Counted from the first letter of the stretch, positions 10,029 through 18,838 are shown. The stretch: DNA of 64,000 bases from Chloroflexi bacterium 44-23 (GCA_001899005.1 MKUW01000015.1:403196-467195); one strand, 5' to 3'. Translations and numbers: made by a program. Notes: a model not told the origin generated them from the letters alone.

Positions 10029-10766
10029 TTAAAAATCAGCGGATATTTCTAAATAATCTTCAACATTAAATGGCAAGCGGACATTCATTCGCCGAATTCG
10101 GTCGGCTTCTTTTTCAATTACCCGCATTACAACCACACTCATATCATCTTTAGGTCTATTTTGATCGAGGCGTAAAGCATGTAATAAGAGCGCGTCTGCA
10201 ATGTATTGTGCAGAAGGCTGCTGTTCATCCAGATAAGCTTCAATCATTGAGCAGATATCAAGTGAATGGCCAAATCGTTCGCCGGCATAGTAGATCCCGT
10301 CCGTGTACATAACTACTGTCACGCCAATATTTAAAGATATTTCAGTAATAGAGGGGCGGATATTGCGGGCATTACCAATTTGCTGGCTTTCACTTGAAAT
10401 ACATTCAACATTATTTTCCTGGGCAACAAATACCGGTGTCGGATTATTGCGAGTAATGACGAGCGTTTGAGTTTGCAGATCTGCAGAGAGAATGTTAAGA
10501 TAGACTGAGCTTTGCCCCCCTCTTTCCATAAAAAGGAAATCAGAAGCTGCCCTGGCGGCAGCACCATCACGAATACCATCCGAAATCAGGTTGATCACCT
10601 TCCTTACAACCAGCGACGATATCGCCTTTGCTTGCTTGCCAGAAGCTTTCGCATCTGCCATAACACAAGTCACTCCACCCATTGGGCGCTCAACAATTTC
10701 GAGTGTATCTCCGCTTTCGCTGGAATCATATTTTATTGCTTTAGCTACTGCCAGTTGAATTTCCAT
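10029..10766 (-). CDS. PP2C/SpoIIE-like Ser/Thr protein phosphatase
   Basis: 245 residues forming a lone PP2C-type domain. Metal-ligand aspartates appear in GDTLEI (N-terminal), VMADAKASGKQAK, VMYTDGIYYAG (second conserved Asp) and RPKDDMSVVVMRV (C-terminal DD). The SGKQAK and YTDGIYYAG forms match the SpoIIE/RsbU branch, which dephosphorylates anti-anti-sigma factors or other phosphoserines. No sensor domain or anti-sigma partner is adjacent, so the target is unknown. It sits 36 bp downstream of the methyltransferase gene on the same strand and may be cotranscribed with it. Confidence 0.82.
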   Translation of the reverse strand: MEIQLAVAKAIKYDSSESGDTLEIVERPMGGVTCVMADAKASGKQAKAISSLVVRKVINLISDGIRDGAAARAASDFLFMERGGQSSVYLNILSADLQTQTLVITRNNPTPVFVAQENNVECISSESQQIGNARNIRPSITEISLNIGVTVVMYTDGIYYAGERFGHSLDICSMIEAYLDEQQPSAQYIADALLLHALRLDQNRPKDDMSVVVMRVIEKEADRIRRMNVRLPFNVEDYLEISADF

Positions 10767-10802
10767 AATTAGATTTTAATGCATTATTCAAATTTTTGGA
10801 AA

Positions 10803-11495
10803 TCATCGAACATAGTTAACAAATTTAACAAAAATTAATACTCTGCCTGCTACTTCCATGCGATCGATCACAAATCTATCCGGTAAATTTGTTTTACGAC
10901 CATTATAGTTTGGCACCGGACGATCTTTTTTTGGAAAATTAAATAAAGCATAAAGTCTACGATAAAAAGCATCAAGAAGGTTTTTACGTTTAAACTCCAC
11001 GCCCAGTAAACAAATAAACCGTCCGCCGGGTGTAAGTACGCGAGCCAATTCCAAATGAAATTTGTTGCTAGATACAAATTCTGAGGGGAAAGTTGACACA
11101 ATTAAATCAAAAGAATTCTTGGAAAATGGTAATTCATTCACATCTGCGCGCGTAAGGCGATATTTTAATCCGTGCTTCTTCAAATTTCTTTTTGTTATTC
11201 TGACCATCTGCACACTTTCGTCAAGGCCGAATACCGAAATTCCTTTTTCGATTAGCGTTTTTTGTAAAATGCCGGTTCCAAACCCCACTTCGAGAGTCCG
11301 TGAATTAGGAGTAACAAATTGTTCAATCACATTGCACCATTGGAACCAACTCCCCCCAGAGACCATCCATGCAATAAAATTATAAACAAACGCAAAAGAA
11401 TGATATAAATGTTTGAAGATGAATTTCATAAAAGTCGATAAGATTCTTTGCATACAACATATTATAAACAATTGAAATTTTTCTCGATTTTCCAA
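10803..11495 (-). CDS. Class I SAM-dependent methyltransferase
   Basis: A Rossmann-type methyltransferase of about 210-230 residues. Motif I is LEVGFGTGILQKTL, motif II includes GLDESVQMV, followed by ADVNELPFSKNSFDLIVSTFP and the post-motif LARVLTPGGRFICLLG. Methyltransferase_11-type enzymes modify small molecules, lipids or quinones; the substrate is not predictable. The start is uncertain: the longest frame begins at TTG 11495, while in-frame ATG codons at 11453 and 11432 are alternatives and none has a clear ribosome-binding site. It is divergent from the fadR-like gene with about 90 bp between them. Confidence 0.8.
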   Translation of the reverse strand: MENREKFQLFIICCMQRILSTFMKFIFKHLYHSFAFVYNFIAWMVSGGSWFQWCNVIEQFVTPNSRTLEVGFGTGILQKTLIEKGISVFGLDESVQMVRITKRNLKKHGLKYRLTRADVNELPFSKNSFDLIVSTFPSEFVSSNKFHLELARVLTPGGRFICLLGVEFKRKNLLDAFYRRLYALFNFPKKDRPVPNYNGRKTNLPDRFVIDRMEVAGRVLIFVKFVNYVR

Positions 11496-11517
11496 TTATG
11501 TTTTTTCTATTTCTAAC

Positions 11518-11546
11518 TTGAATTCTTAAATTATTCCTGATACACT
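11518..11546 (+). promoter_or_regulatory. Sigma70-type promoter of the fadR-like gene
   Basis: TTGAAT at 11518-11523 and TACACT at 11541-11546 are separated by exactly 17 bases. This predicts a start near 11553 and a leader of about 30 bases before the TTG start codon. Confidence 0.6.
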
Positions 11547-11548
11547 AA

Positions 11549-11566
11549 TGGTTAGACCTCTTACCA
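11549..11566 (+). promoter_or_regulatory. Candidate FadR/GntR operator overlapping the start site
   Basis: TGGTTAGACCT at 11549-11559 fits the TGGT-N3-ACC core of FadR-type operators. It lies in an 18-base imperfect palindrome (11549-11566, TGGT...ACCA, 7 of 9 pairs). It overlaps the predicted transcription start, which is the position expected for autorepression. Confidence 0.5.
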
Positions 11567-11582
11567 ATGAAAGGTGACCAAT

Positions 11583-12275
11583 TTGAACTTCATAGCGCCG
11601 GTTAAGCCAGCAGAATACGCTGAAAAGAGCATTATCAGAGCGATCATAGATGACACTTTTCCCATTAATAGTTCTTTGCCACCCGAGCGGGATCTAGCAG
11701 CCCAACTAGGTGTCACCCGACCGACTTTACGGGAGGCGCTTCAGCGTCTCGCTCGTGATGGTTGGCTTGAAATTCACCAGGGCAAGAACACTCGTGTCAA
11801 AGATTATTGGAAAGAGGGAAATTTAAATGTTCTATTTTCACTTTCCGATATTGAGGGGTATTTGCCGGAACATTTTATCATCCATTTGTTGCAAGTCCGT
11901 GCACTTTTATGCCCAACCTATACACGTCTGGCAATCTTAAGACATCCTGAAGAGATCGTTGAGTTCTTGAATTCAACTCCAAATATTGAGGAAAGCGCAC
12001 CAGTTTTCAGCACTTTCGACCTTGCATTGCATACGAAATTAACAATTCTCTCCGGAAATCCTGTTTTTACATTAATTTTGAATGGGTTTCATGATTTGAT
12101 CGAAGATCAATCCAAAAGATATTTTTTGCAGAAGGAAACCCGCGTATATTCAGCCCGGTACTACGATGCTCTTCGAAAGGCAGCGGTGAACAGAGATCCT
12201 GAAGCCGCCTTTAAAATTTCTGAAAAAGTCATGAAAGATAGCATCCAATTTTGGCAGCAATATGTTAAAAAGTAG
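11583..12275 (+). CDS. fadR: FadR-like GntR-family transcriptional regulator
   Basis: About 230 residues. It resembles gammaproteobacterial FadR along its whole length, not just in the winged helix. The HTH shows [31 protein letters not shown] followed by the wing residues IHQGKNTRV. The C-terminal part keeps [13 protein letters not shown] and a terminal helix with Ser and Trp (DSIQFW) at the places where E. coli FadR uses Ser219 and Trp223 near the acyl-CoA. It may therefore sense long-chain acyl-CoA. I choose TTG 11583 with GGTGA at 11573-11577; GTG 11574 overlaps that site. It is 11 bp upstream of the FGGY kinase and surely cotranscribed. Orthology is by recollected similarity and was not searched. 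Confidence 0.75.
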   Translation: MNFIAPVKPAEYAEKSIIRAIIDDTFPINSSLPPERDLAAQLGVTRPTLREALQRLARDGWLEIHQGKNTRVKDYWKEGNLNVLFSLSDIEGYLPEHFIIHLLQVRALLCPTYTRLAILRHPEEIVEFLNSTPNIEESAPVFSTFDLALHTKLTILSGNPVFTLILNGFHDLIEDQSKRYFLQKETRVYSARYYDALRKAAVNRDPEAAFKISEKVMKDSIQFWQQYVKK

Positions 12276-12286
12276 AGGAATTCTTA

Positions 12287-13846
12287 ATGTCAGATGATTA
12301 CATTTTGGCGATAGATAATGGCACGCAAAGTGTCCGTGCAATGATTTTCGATTCAACTGGCAACCTGATTTCAAAATCACGTGTTCCCATCGACGACTAC
12401 AAATCACCACAGCCAGGAATGACAGAAATTGACCCTTTAATTTTCTGGGAATCAGTCTGTCAGGCTTGCAATCAGTTATGGCAGCAAGCTGAGATTTCTA
12501 AAACGAATATTCGTGCAGTAGCAATAACAACTCAGCGATCCACGTTGATCAATCTCGATAAGAATGGAGATCCTCTGCGTCCTGCCATCGTATGGTTGGA
12601 TCAGCGCCAGACCGAGGGGCTAAAGCCAGTTTCTGGGCTCTGGGGACTTGCTTTTTGGCTTTCCGGAATGCGAGATACCGTTGCTTACCTGCAGGCTGAA
12701 GCCGAGTGCAACTGGATACGTACTCACCAACCCGAGGTGTGGGATAAAACGGATAAATACTTGTTGTTATCTGGTTATCTTACTCACAAATTAATCGGTG
12801 AATTTAAGGATTCAGTTGGTTGCCAGGTTGCTTACATACCATTTGATTACAAACATCAAACCTGGTCAGGAAAGTTTGATTGGAAATGGCAGGCTGTTCC
12901 GGTTGACAAAAAAATGCTTCCAGAACTTGTTCCGCCCGCTTCAATCCTCGGTCATATCAGCCAAAAAGCAAGCGAAGAAACCGGTATCCCAGCCGGCTTA
13001 CCGCTAATTGCAGCCGCAGCAGATAAAGCCTGCGAAGTCCTTGGCGCTGGCTGTATCGAGCCTAATATTGCTTGTTTAAGCTACGGAACCACAGCCACCA
13101 TCAATACGACTCACAAAAAATACACGGAAGTAATTCCCCTGATCCCGCCTTACCCTTCAGCAATCCCAGGATCATATAGCTTGGAGCTGCAGATTTTTCG
13201 AGGGTTTTGGATGGTTAGCTGGTTCAAACGAGAATTTGGTCAAAATGAACGGAGACTTGCTGAGGAACGCGGTGTCGAACCTGAAGAACTATTTGATGAT
13301 CTGGTTAATTCTGTACCCGCAGGTTCGATGGGACTCACTTTACAGCCATTCTGGTCTCCAGGATTAAAAACACCCGGACCAGAAGCAAAAGGGGCCATCA
13401 TTGGGTTTGGCGATGTACATACCCGTGCCCATTTATACCGATCCATCCTTGAAGGTCTGGCCTACGCTCTGCGTGAAGGGGCTGAGCGCACAAGTAAGAA
13501 AAGTGGAATTCCGATAACTGAAATCCGTGTTGCTGGTGGCGGTAGTCAAAGCAATGCGGCGATGCAAATTACAGCTGATATTTTTGGGATGCCAGTCGCT
13601 CGTCCTCATATTTATGAAGCATCCGGGTTAGGCGCAGCCATTGTTGCAGCTGTAGGCGTTGGCATCCATGCGAATTTCGAAGAAGCTATTAATTCGATGA
13701 CCCATACCGGAACTCAATTTACTCCAAACACAAAAAATACTCAAATTTACGATCAAATGTACCACCAGGTCTATAAACCGCTCTATGGACGATTGAAACC
13801 ACTTTATAAAAATATACGTTCAATTACAGGATACCCACCGAAATAA
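12287..13846 (+). CDS. FGGY-family carbohydrate kinase
   Basis: 519 residues with the two ASKHA domains. The N-terminal phosphate loop is [24 protein letters not shown] and the segment [19 protein letters not shown] follow, and the C-terminal FGGY signature region contains [24 protein letters not shown] and [12 protein letters not shown]. It phosphorylates a sugar or polyol; glycerol and xylulose kinases are the nearest well-known relatives, but the substrate is not defined by these motifs. GAGGAA lies 7 bases before the ATG. The coupling to a FadR-like regulator suggests lipid or glycerol-backbone catabolism, which is inference. Confidence 0.85.
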   Translation: MSDDYILAIDNGTQSVRAMIFDSTGNLISKSRVPIDDYKSPQPGMTEIDPLIFWESVCQACNQLWQQAEISKTNIRAVAITTQRSTLINLDKNGDPLRPAIVWLDQRQTEGLKPVSGLWGLAFWLSGMRDTVAYLQAEAECNWIRTHQPEVWDKTDKYLLLSGYLTHKLIGEFKDSVGCQVAYIPFDYKHQTWSGKFDWKWQAVPVDKKMLPELVPPASILGHISQKASEETGIPAGLPLIAAAADKACEVLGAGCIEPNIACLSYGTTATINTTHKKYTEVIPLIPPYPSAIPGSYSLELQIFRGFWMVSWFKREFGQNERRLAEERGVEPEELFDDLVNSVPAGSMGLTLQPFWSPGLKTPGPEAKGAIIGFGDVHTRAHLYRSILEGLAYALREGAERTSKKSGIPITEIRVAGGGSQSNAAMQITADIFGMPVARPHIYEASGLGAAIVAAVGVGIHANFEEAINSMTHTGTQFTPNTKNTQIYDQMYHQVYKPLYGRLKPLYKNIRSITGYPPK

Positions 13847-13877
13847 TTGATCAGCTTTTTTTTATTGAACCAATTTC

Positions 13878-13906
13878 TTGACAATTCAAAACCAGTTCTT
13901 TAGAAT
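13878..13906 (+). promoter_or_regulatory. Sigma70-type promoter of the gcv operon
   Basis: TTGACA at 13878-13883, a 17-base spacer and TAGAAT at 13901-13906. The predicted start, near 13913, is just upstream of the glycine riboswitch. Confidence 0.8.
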
Positions 13907-13927
13907 GGAACTAGTTAAGGTGATTAA

Positions 13928-14036
13928 AAAGAGACCCAATATAGCGGGCACCGAAGGTGCAAATAAGGACTCAGGCAAAGTCTTTATGAAACTCTCAGGT
14001 AAAAGGATTTATTCACCGCTTCCCTCCTGGACGTAA
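13928..14036 (+). ncRNA. Glycine riboswitch, single aptamer
   Basis: The two conserved core segments of a glycine aptamer are present: CACCGAAGGTGCAA at 13949-13962 and AACTCTCAGGTAAAAGGA ending near 14007. They are preceded by AGAGACCC near 13930. A tandem second aptamer with its own CCGAAGG core is not seen before gcvH, although CTCCTGGACG at 14025-14034 resembles the linker that normally precedes one. It is therefore a singlet that probably closes with a ghost helix. It sits between the gcv promoter and gcvH and most likely raises expression when glycine is abundant. Confidence 0.88.
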
Positions 14037-14122
14037 AAAAGCTTAATCCTCGAACAGGAAAGAGTGGCAAACACTATTTGGCCATAATTCTTATATTTCT
14101 GCATGCGAAAAGGAGAAAATAA

Positions 14123-14515
14123 ATGAAAAACCCGCAAGATTTAAAATACGCAAAGACGGATGAATGGGTGAAGGTTGAAGGCAATACCGCAACGATCGGT
14201 GTGTCTGACTATGCGCAGTCTCAACTTTCAGATATTGTTTATCTTGAATTTTTAGTGGAACCGGATGATGAAATTAAAAAAGGTGCCTCCATCGTCACAC
14301 TTGAATCAGTCAAAGCTGCGGCTGATGTCAGCTCACCTGTATCAGGCAGGGTTGTGGCTTTAAACGATTCACTTAGCGATGAATTCGAATCAATCAATAC
14401 CGACCCTTTTGGAAAAGCCTGGATGGTTAAAGTTGAATTATCCGACCCATCCGAGATGGACGGTTTGATGTCTGCTGATGAATACAGCGCTTTTTGTGAT
14501 GATCGGGAGCACTAA
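14123..14515 (+). CDS. gcvH: Glycine cleavage system H protein
   Basis: 130 residues; the lipoyl carrier that shuttles the aminomethyl group between the P, T and L proteins. The lipoylation lysine is Lys64 in LESVKAAADV, within the hairpin ending SPVSGRVVALN; the family norm is ESVKAAS. AAAGGAGAAAA lies upstream of the ATG. It is the first gene after the glycine riboswitch, and its stop codon shares one base with the gcvPA start, so translation is coupled. Confidence 0.96.
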   Translation: MKNPQDLKYAKTDEWVKVEGNTATIGVSDYAQSQLSDIVYLEFLVEPDDEIKKGASIVTLESVKAAADVSSPVSGRVVALNDSLSDEFESINTDPFGKAWMVKVELSDPSEMDGLMSADEYSAFCDDREH

Positions 14516-15864
14516 TGTTTATTCCACATTCTGATTCAGATAAATCAGAGATGCTCGAAAAGATCGGATTAAAAAGCATTAAAGATCTTTTCAAGGATGT
14601 ACCTGAAAAATATCGTTATCCGGATTTAAACCTTCCTGAAGCAATCTCTGAAATGGAAGCTTTGCAAAACCTCAAAGATCTGGCAGACGTTAACTTTTCG
14701 ACCGATGATATGCTCTGTTTTATGGGTGCCGGTGCCTACAACCATTACATTCCGGCTGCGGTAGACAGCATCATCACCCGCGGTGAATTTTTGACAGCCT
14801 ACACGCCATATCAACCTGAGGTTTCTCAAGGAACTTTGCAGGCTATTTTTGAATATCAATCTTTAATCGCGGCGTTGACCGGTATGGAAGTCAGCAATGC
14901 CTCGCATTACGATGGTGCGACTGCTGCTGCCGAAGCCTGTGTATTGGCTTATCATAATTTTCGCGGTAAGCGGAATAAGTTCGTTCTTTCAAAGGGCCTA
15001 CACCCACAATACCGTGAGACAATTCAAACCTATTTCCAGGGATATGAAAATCTCAAAATTGTTGGTTTCGACAACCCGTCACAAATGCCAAATGATGATG
15101 ATCTGCTTAATTTGGTTGATCTTGATACAGCCATTGTCTATGTCCAATACCCAGATTTCTTTGGGAGAATACGTGATTTCACCAAATTTGTTGAGCAGGT
15201 TCATGAAAAAGGTGCTCTGGTTGCTGTTTCTGTCAACCCGATGGCTTTGGGAATGTTAAAACCACCCGGTGAATTTGGCGTAGATATTGTTACCGGAGAA
15301 GGCCAACCACTCGGGATCCCCCTTTCATTTGGCGGCCCATATTTGGGATTGTTTGCGACAAAAAAAGAATTCGTCCGAAAACTTGCTGGTCGCTTGGTGG
15401 GTGAGACCGTGGACAAAGAAGGTCGTAAAGGATACGTATTAACCCTGACGGCCCGTGAGCAACACATTCGCCGCGAAAAAGCTACATCGAATATTTGCAC
15501 GAATCAAGGACTAATTGCACTGGCTGCCACTGTGTATCTTTCTCTATTAGGGAAACATGGGCTTGAACAAGTTGCCAGATTGAATTTTGATAAGGCGCAT
15601 TATGCAGCCACACAATTCAATCAATTGAATGACTTTGAAGTTGTCTCAAACAGTCCTTTTTTCAATGAATTTGTTTTGAAATGTCCTTTACCTGTCGAAG
15701 AGATTAATGCACTCCTGCTCGATTACGATATTCTTGGTGGCTATGATTTATCCAAAGATTATCCGGAATTGGAGAATTGCATGCTGGTTGCCGTTACCGA
15801 AGCCGTTTCAAAAGACGACATCGATTACTTTGTAAGTTCATTACAGGAGGTTTGCCATGGTTGA
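14515..15864 (+). CDS. gcvPA: Glycine dehydrogenase (decarboxylating) subunit 1
   Basis: 449 residues, the N-terminal half of the P protein as a separate chain. It opens with the Met-Phe-Ile-Pro-His start and LFKDVPEKYR segment typical of GcvPA, then FMGAGAYNHYIPAAVDSI and YTPYQPEVSQGTLQAIFEYQ. A glycine-rich FGGPYLGLFATKKEFVRKLAGRLVGET segment and the ICTNQGL region lie in the second half. It pairs with GcvPB to form the PLP enzyme that decarboxylates glycine. It overlaps gcvH by 1 base and gcvPB by 8 bases. Confidence 0.96.
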   Translation: MFIPHSDSDKSEMLEKIGLKSIKDLFKDVPEKYRYPDLNLPEAISEMEALQNLKDLADVNFSTDDMLCFMGAGAYNHYIPAAVDSIITRGEFLTAYTPYQPEVSQGTLQAIFEYQSLIAALTGMEVSNASHYDGATAAAEACVLAYHNFRGKRNKFVLSKGLHPQYRETIQTYFQGYENLKIVGFDNPSQMPNDDDLLNLVDLDTAIVYVQYPDFFGRIRDFTKFVEQVHEKGALVAVSVNPMALGMLKPPGEFGVDIVTGEGQPLGIPLSFGGPYLGLFATKKEFVRKLAGRLVGETVDKEGRKGYVLTLTAREQHIRREKATSNICTNQGLIALAATVYLSLLGKHGLEQVARLNFDKAHYAATQFNQLNDFEVVSNSPFFNEFVLKCPLPVEEINALLLDYDILGGYDLSKDYPELENCMLVAVTEAVSKDDIDYFVSSLQEVCHG

Positions 15865-17323
15865 GGCGACCATTTTTGAGATTTCTTCACCAGGGCGAAT
15901 TGGCGTCAAATACCCAGAAAGTGACGTACCATCCTTCGAGTTGCCGGCAGAGCTGGAACGCCGCCACCTCCCCTTGCCTGAAGTTGCTGAATTGGATGTC
16001 GTGCGGCACTTTACTCGGCTTTCCAAATTAAACTACAGCATTGATTCTGGCTTTTATCCGTTGGGATCATGCACAATGAAGTACAACCCAAGAATTAATG
16101 AAGTGACAGCCCGATTAAGTGGATTTGCGAAAACGCATCCTTTACAACCGGTAGATACTGTTCAGGGCAACCTGGCTTTAATGTATGAATTACAGGAATG
16201 GCTTGCAGAAATCAGCGGTTTCTCCGCAATCACCCTGCAGCCAGCTGCCGGCGCACAGGGAGAATATACAGGCGTATTGATCATACGCGCATATCATAAA
16301 GATCGCGGCGATACCAAACGCACGAAAATGATTATTCCGGATTCTGCACATGGTACAAACCCGGCTAGTTCTTCAATGAGCGGCTTTGATGTGGTTCATT
16401 GTGCAACAAATGAACATGGCAATATTGATCTTGATTCTCTAAGAGCTGTTTGTGATGACACAACCGCAGGTTTGATGTTGACCAATCCCAACACATTGGG
16501 GTTGTTTGAACAAGGGATTAGTGAAGTAATCGAGATCGTTCATCAAGCGGGTGGCTTGGTTTACGGTGATGGCGCAAATCTGAACGCATTGCTTGGGATT
16601 ACCAGGCCAGGGGATTTGGGAATCGATATTATGCATTTTAATTTGCATAAGACCTTTTCCACGCCTCATGGCGGTGGCGGACCGGGTTCAGGCCCTGTAG
16701 GTGTTGCCAGTCATTTGGTCGATTTCTTGCCCTGTCCTGTGGTTGGTATACTCGAACCCGCCAGCGGTGATTTCCCGCCATTCTATGGTTTTGTAGAACC
16801 CGCCAAGAGCATCGGGCGAATGAAGGCGTTTTACGGCCATTTCGGAATGGTTATACGCGCTTATACTTACATTAGCATGTATGGCAAGCATGGCTTGCGT
16901 GAAATAGCTGAAGGTGCAGTTTTAAATGCCAATTATCTGATGGCACTGGTAAATAAACACTACAAAGTTGCTTACCCGCGCATATGCATGCATGAATTTG
17001 TGGTTGAAGGACATTGGCCAAATGCGCCGGAGGTTATTGCTCTCGATGTATCCAAACGCTTGATGGATTACAATTTCCATCCACCAACCAACTACTTTCC
17101 ACTCATTGTTCCAGAAGCGCTTATGATCGAACCAACCGAAACCGAAAACAAAGAGACACTTGAACTATTTGCGGATGCGCTTATCAAGATTTCTGATGAA
17201 GCGGTCAATAATCCACAACTTCTCAAGGATGCGCCTCATAATACCCCTATCGGCAGGTTGGATGAGGTTAAAGCAGCTAAAGACCTGGTTTTGTGTTGTT
17301 GGATACCAGAAAAAGAAAACTAA
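15857..17323 (+). CDS. gcvPB: Glycine dehydrogenase (decarboxylating) subunit 2
   Basis: 488 residues, the PLP-bearing half of the two-chain P protein. The PLP lysine is Lys265 in NLHKTFSTPHGGGGPGSGP. Upstream are LGSCTMKYNP and QPAAGAQGEYTG, both GcvPB hallmarks. AGGAGG lies just before the ATG inside the gcvPA end. It is the last gene of the riboswitch-controlled operon and is followed by a strong terminator. gcvT and a dihydrolipoamide dehydrogenase gene are not in this window. Confidence 0.96.
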   Translation: MVEATIFEISSPGRIGVKYPESDVPSFELPAELERRHLPLPEVAELDVVRHFTRLSKLNYSIDSGFYPLGSCTMKYNPRINEVTARLSGFAKTHPLQPVDTVQGNLALMYELQEWLAEISGFSAITLQPAAGAQGEYTGVLIIRAYHKDRGDTKRTKMIIPDSAHGTNPASSSMSGFDVVHCATNEHGNIDLDSLRAVCDDTTAGLMLTNPNTLGLFEQGISEVIEIVHQAGGLVYGDGANLNALLGITRPGDLGIDIMHFNLHKTFSTPHGGGGPGSGPVGVASHLVDFLPCPVVGILEPASGDFPPFYGFVEPAKSIGRMKAFYGHFGMVIRAYTYISMYGKHGLREIAEGAVLNANYLMALVNKHYKVAYPRICMHEFVVEGHWPNAPEVIALDVSKRLMDYNFHPPTNYFPLIVPEALMIEPTETENKETLELFADALIKISDEAVNNPQLLKDAPHNTPIGRLDEVKAAKDLVLCCWIPEKEN

Positions 17324-17345
17324 CAAAAAACCTACATAATTAATA

Positions 17346-17381
17346 AAGGAGGTTATCAAAATTGATAACCTCCTTATTTTT
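17346..17381 (+). terminator. Rho-independent terminator of the gcv operon
   Basis: A perfect 13-bp stem (17346-17358 with 17363-17375) with a 4-base loop is followed by ATTTTT. It starts 23 bp after the gcvPB stop. Confidence 0.92.
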
Positions 17382-17393
17382 CCTGAAAACCTA

Positions 17394-17421
17394 TTGTAAT
17401 AATAAAATGTTCAAGTATAGT
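17394..17421 (+). promoter_or_regulatory. Putative promoter of the pilin gene
   Basis: TTGTAA at 17394-17399 and TATAGT at 17416-17421 with a 16-base spacer, directly after the gcv terminator and 23 bp before the pilin ATG. Confidence 0.5.
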
Positions 17422-17444
17422 TAATAATAATTGAAGGAGGTATT

Positions 17445-17591
17445 ATGGGTCATTTGTGGAAGGAAGATGGCCAGGGATTTCTCGAATATGGGCTGGTCAT
17501 AATCATTGTTGCCGTAATAATTATTGCGCTATTATTTATTTTCGGCAACCGAGTCGGGTTAATGTTTAGCAACATTGTTAATTTGATCTGA
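17445..17591 (+). CDS. Flp-type (type IVb) prepilin-like peptide
   Basis: A 48-residue peptide with GAAGGAGG at 17433-17440. The N-terminus MGHLWKEDG is followed by QGFLEYGLVIIIVAVIIIAL. This is the Flp/Fap arrangement: a prepilin-peptidase site after Gly9, Glu at +5 and Tyr at +6 of the mature chain, then one long hydrophobic helix. Mature subunits form thin adhesive Tad pili. No prepilin peptidase or tad secretion gene is nearby, so it would have to use machinery encoded elsewhere. It has its own promoter-like sequence and terminator. Confidence 0.82.
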   Translation: MGHLWKEDGQGFLEYGLVIIIVAVIIIALLFIFGNRVGLMFSNIVNLI

Positions 17592-17610
17592 AATCATTTT
17601 TATTCATTTA

Positions 17611-17645
17611 AAAAAACCTCATAAATAATTTATGGGGTTTTTTTT
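17611..17645 (+). terminator. Terminator of the pilin gene
   Basis: A 15-bp stem with one T-G pair (17611-17625 with 17629-17643), a 3-base loop and a run of eight T. Confidence 0.85.
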
Positions 17646-17686
17646 ATATCTGTTAGAATGAAAGGCTAAAAAGGATTGATATATTC

Positions 17687-18838
17687 ATGAAAATGATTGA
17701 GCTATCCAATCTTGATAAACAAGATTTTTCCGACAAAAAGTTTTATCCTGGGACCGAGGGAAACCCTTTTGATTCCATACTGCGCATCTTTAATGGTCTC
17801 AATACAATACACTCAATATATTTCCTTTTTGGCATAACCTTATTTTCTTTTTTTTTCACGTTCTTGAATTTACGCAACTGGCTAATGCTTTTGCTTTTCG
17901 CTGCCTTTGATTGGCTGATCATAGCATTGTTACCGAAGTTTAAGATTACTTTTGGCCCAACACATTCACAGGTTTTTCTTCTCCTGTTAATGCGGACTCC
18001 TTTTATCTGGCTGCCATTTCCTTTCAACCTGGCATTTCAAATAATTGGTACTGCCCTGGTGTTGGCTGGTTTTGTCTATGAACCAACGCAAATCATCGTC
18101 AAGCAGCAAGATTTGGAGATTAACAAAAGCCAACTCAAAGCCCCGATAAACTTCGTACAAATAGGTGACATTCACCTTGAAAAATGTGGTGTACGCGAAC
18201 GCAAGCTGCTTAGTATGCTTAAGTTACTATCGCCTAACTTCATTTTATTTACTGGTGACTTCCTTAATTTATCAAATAACTCGGATCCGCTAGTGATTGA
18301 AGAGGTAGCTAAATTCTTCAGTGAAATTAACGCGATAGCTCCCACTTACTTTGTTCCAGGCAGCCCTGCAGTAGATCTTAAAGAAAGTCTTGATGCAATC
18401 ATATCGAAGACCAAAGCAATTCCCTTAATAAACCAAGATTTATTGCTCGTAGAAAATGATCTTACCATTCATATCATTGGGCTGGATTGCACGCACAAAC
18501 CAGGCGTGGACATTAAAAATTTAGCAAAAGCGAATAAACTGAAAGGTGATGTTGCCATCTTAATGTATCATTCACCTGATTTAATCTATGAATTAATTCC
18601 TGAGGATCATATTGATATAATGCTCTCGGGGCATACTCATGGCGGCCAGGTACGCTTGCCAATGCTTGGTGCGATTTTTACCGGATCTTTGTATGGCCGT
18701 AAGCTTCAATCCGGTATTTACAAAATGGGAAAAACCCTTCTTTCGATTTCTCGGGGTATCGGCTTCGAGGGAATGGGTGCACCGCGTGTGCGTTTTTTAT
18801 GCAAGCCTGAAATAAATTTCTGGACGATCAAACACTAG
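17687..18838 (+). CDS. Membrane-bound metallophosphoesterase-like protein with degenerate GNHD motif
   Basis: 383 residues. Hydrophobic helices cover about residues 43-60, 64-83, 95-110 and 113-131, followed by a calcineurin-like domain. Motif I is GDIHLE (160-165), motif II GDFLNL (190-195), His295 lies in MYHSPDL, and the last motif is SGHTHGGQVRLP (314-325). The central GNHD/E motif reads GSPAVD (225-230). The Asn that ligates metal and the His that helps catalysis are therefore both absent, although the YFVPG lead-in is intact. The nearest known relatives (YkuE/LpxG-like) act on lipids or nucleotide-lipid diphosphates. The protein may have altered or lost activity. Confidence 0.82.
   Translation: MKMIELSNLDKQDFSDKKFYPGTEGNPFDSILRIFNGLNTIHSIYFLFGITLFSFFFTFLNLRNWLMLLLFAAFDWLIIALLPKFKITFGPTHSQVFLLLLMRTPFIWLPFPFNLAFQIIGTALVLAGFVYEPTQIIVKQQDLEINKSQLKAPINFVQIGDIHLEKCGVRERKLLSMLKLLSPNFILFTGDFLNLSNNSDPLVIEEVAKFFSEINAIAPTYFVPGSPAVDLKESLDAIISKTKAIPLINQDLLLVENDLTIHIIGLDCTHKPGVDIKNLAKANKLKGDVAILMYHSPDLIYELIPEDHIDIMLSGHTHGGQVRLPMLGAIFTGSLYGRKLQSGIYKMGKTLLSISRGIGFEGMGAPRVRFLCKPEINFWTIKH

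Noticed and set aside
14037..14122. A second glycine aptamer.
   Set aside because: No CCGAAGG-type core or CTCTCAGG partner is found there.
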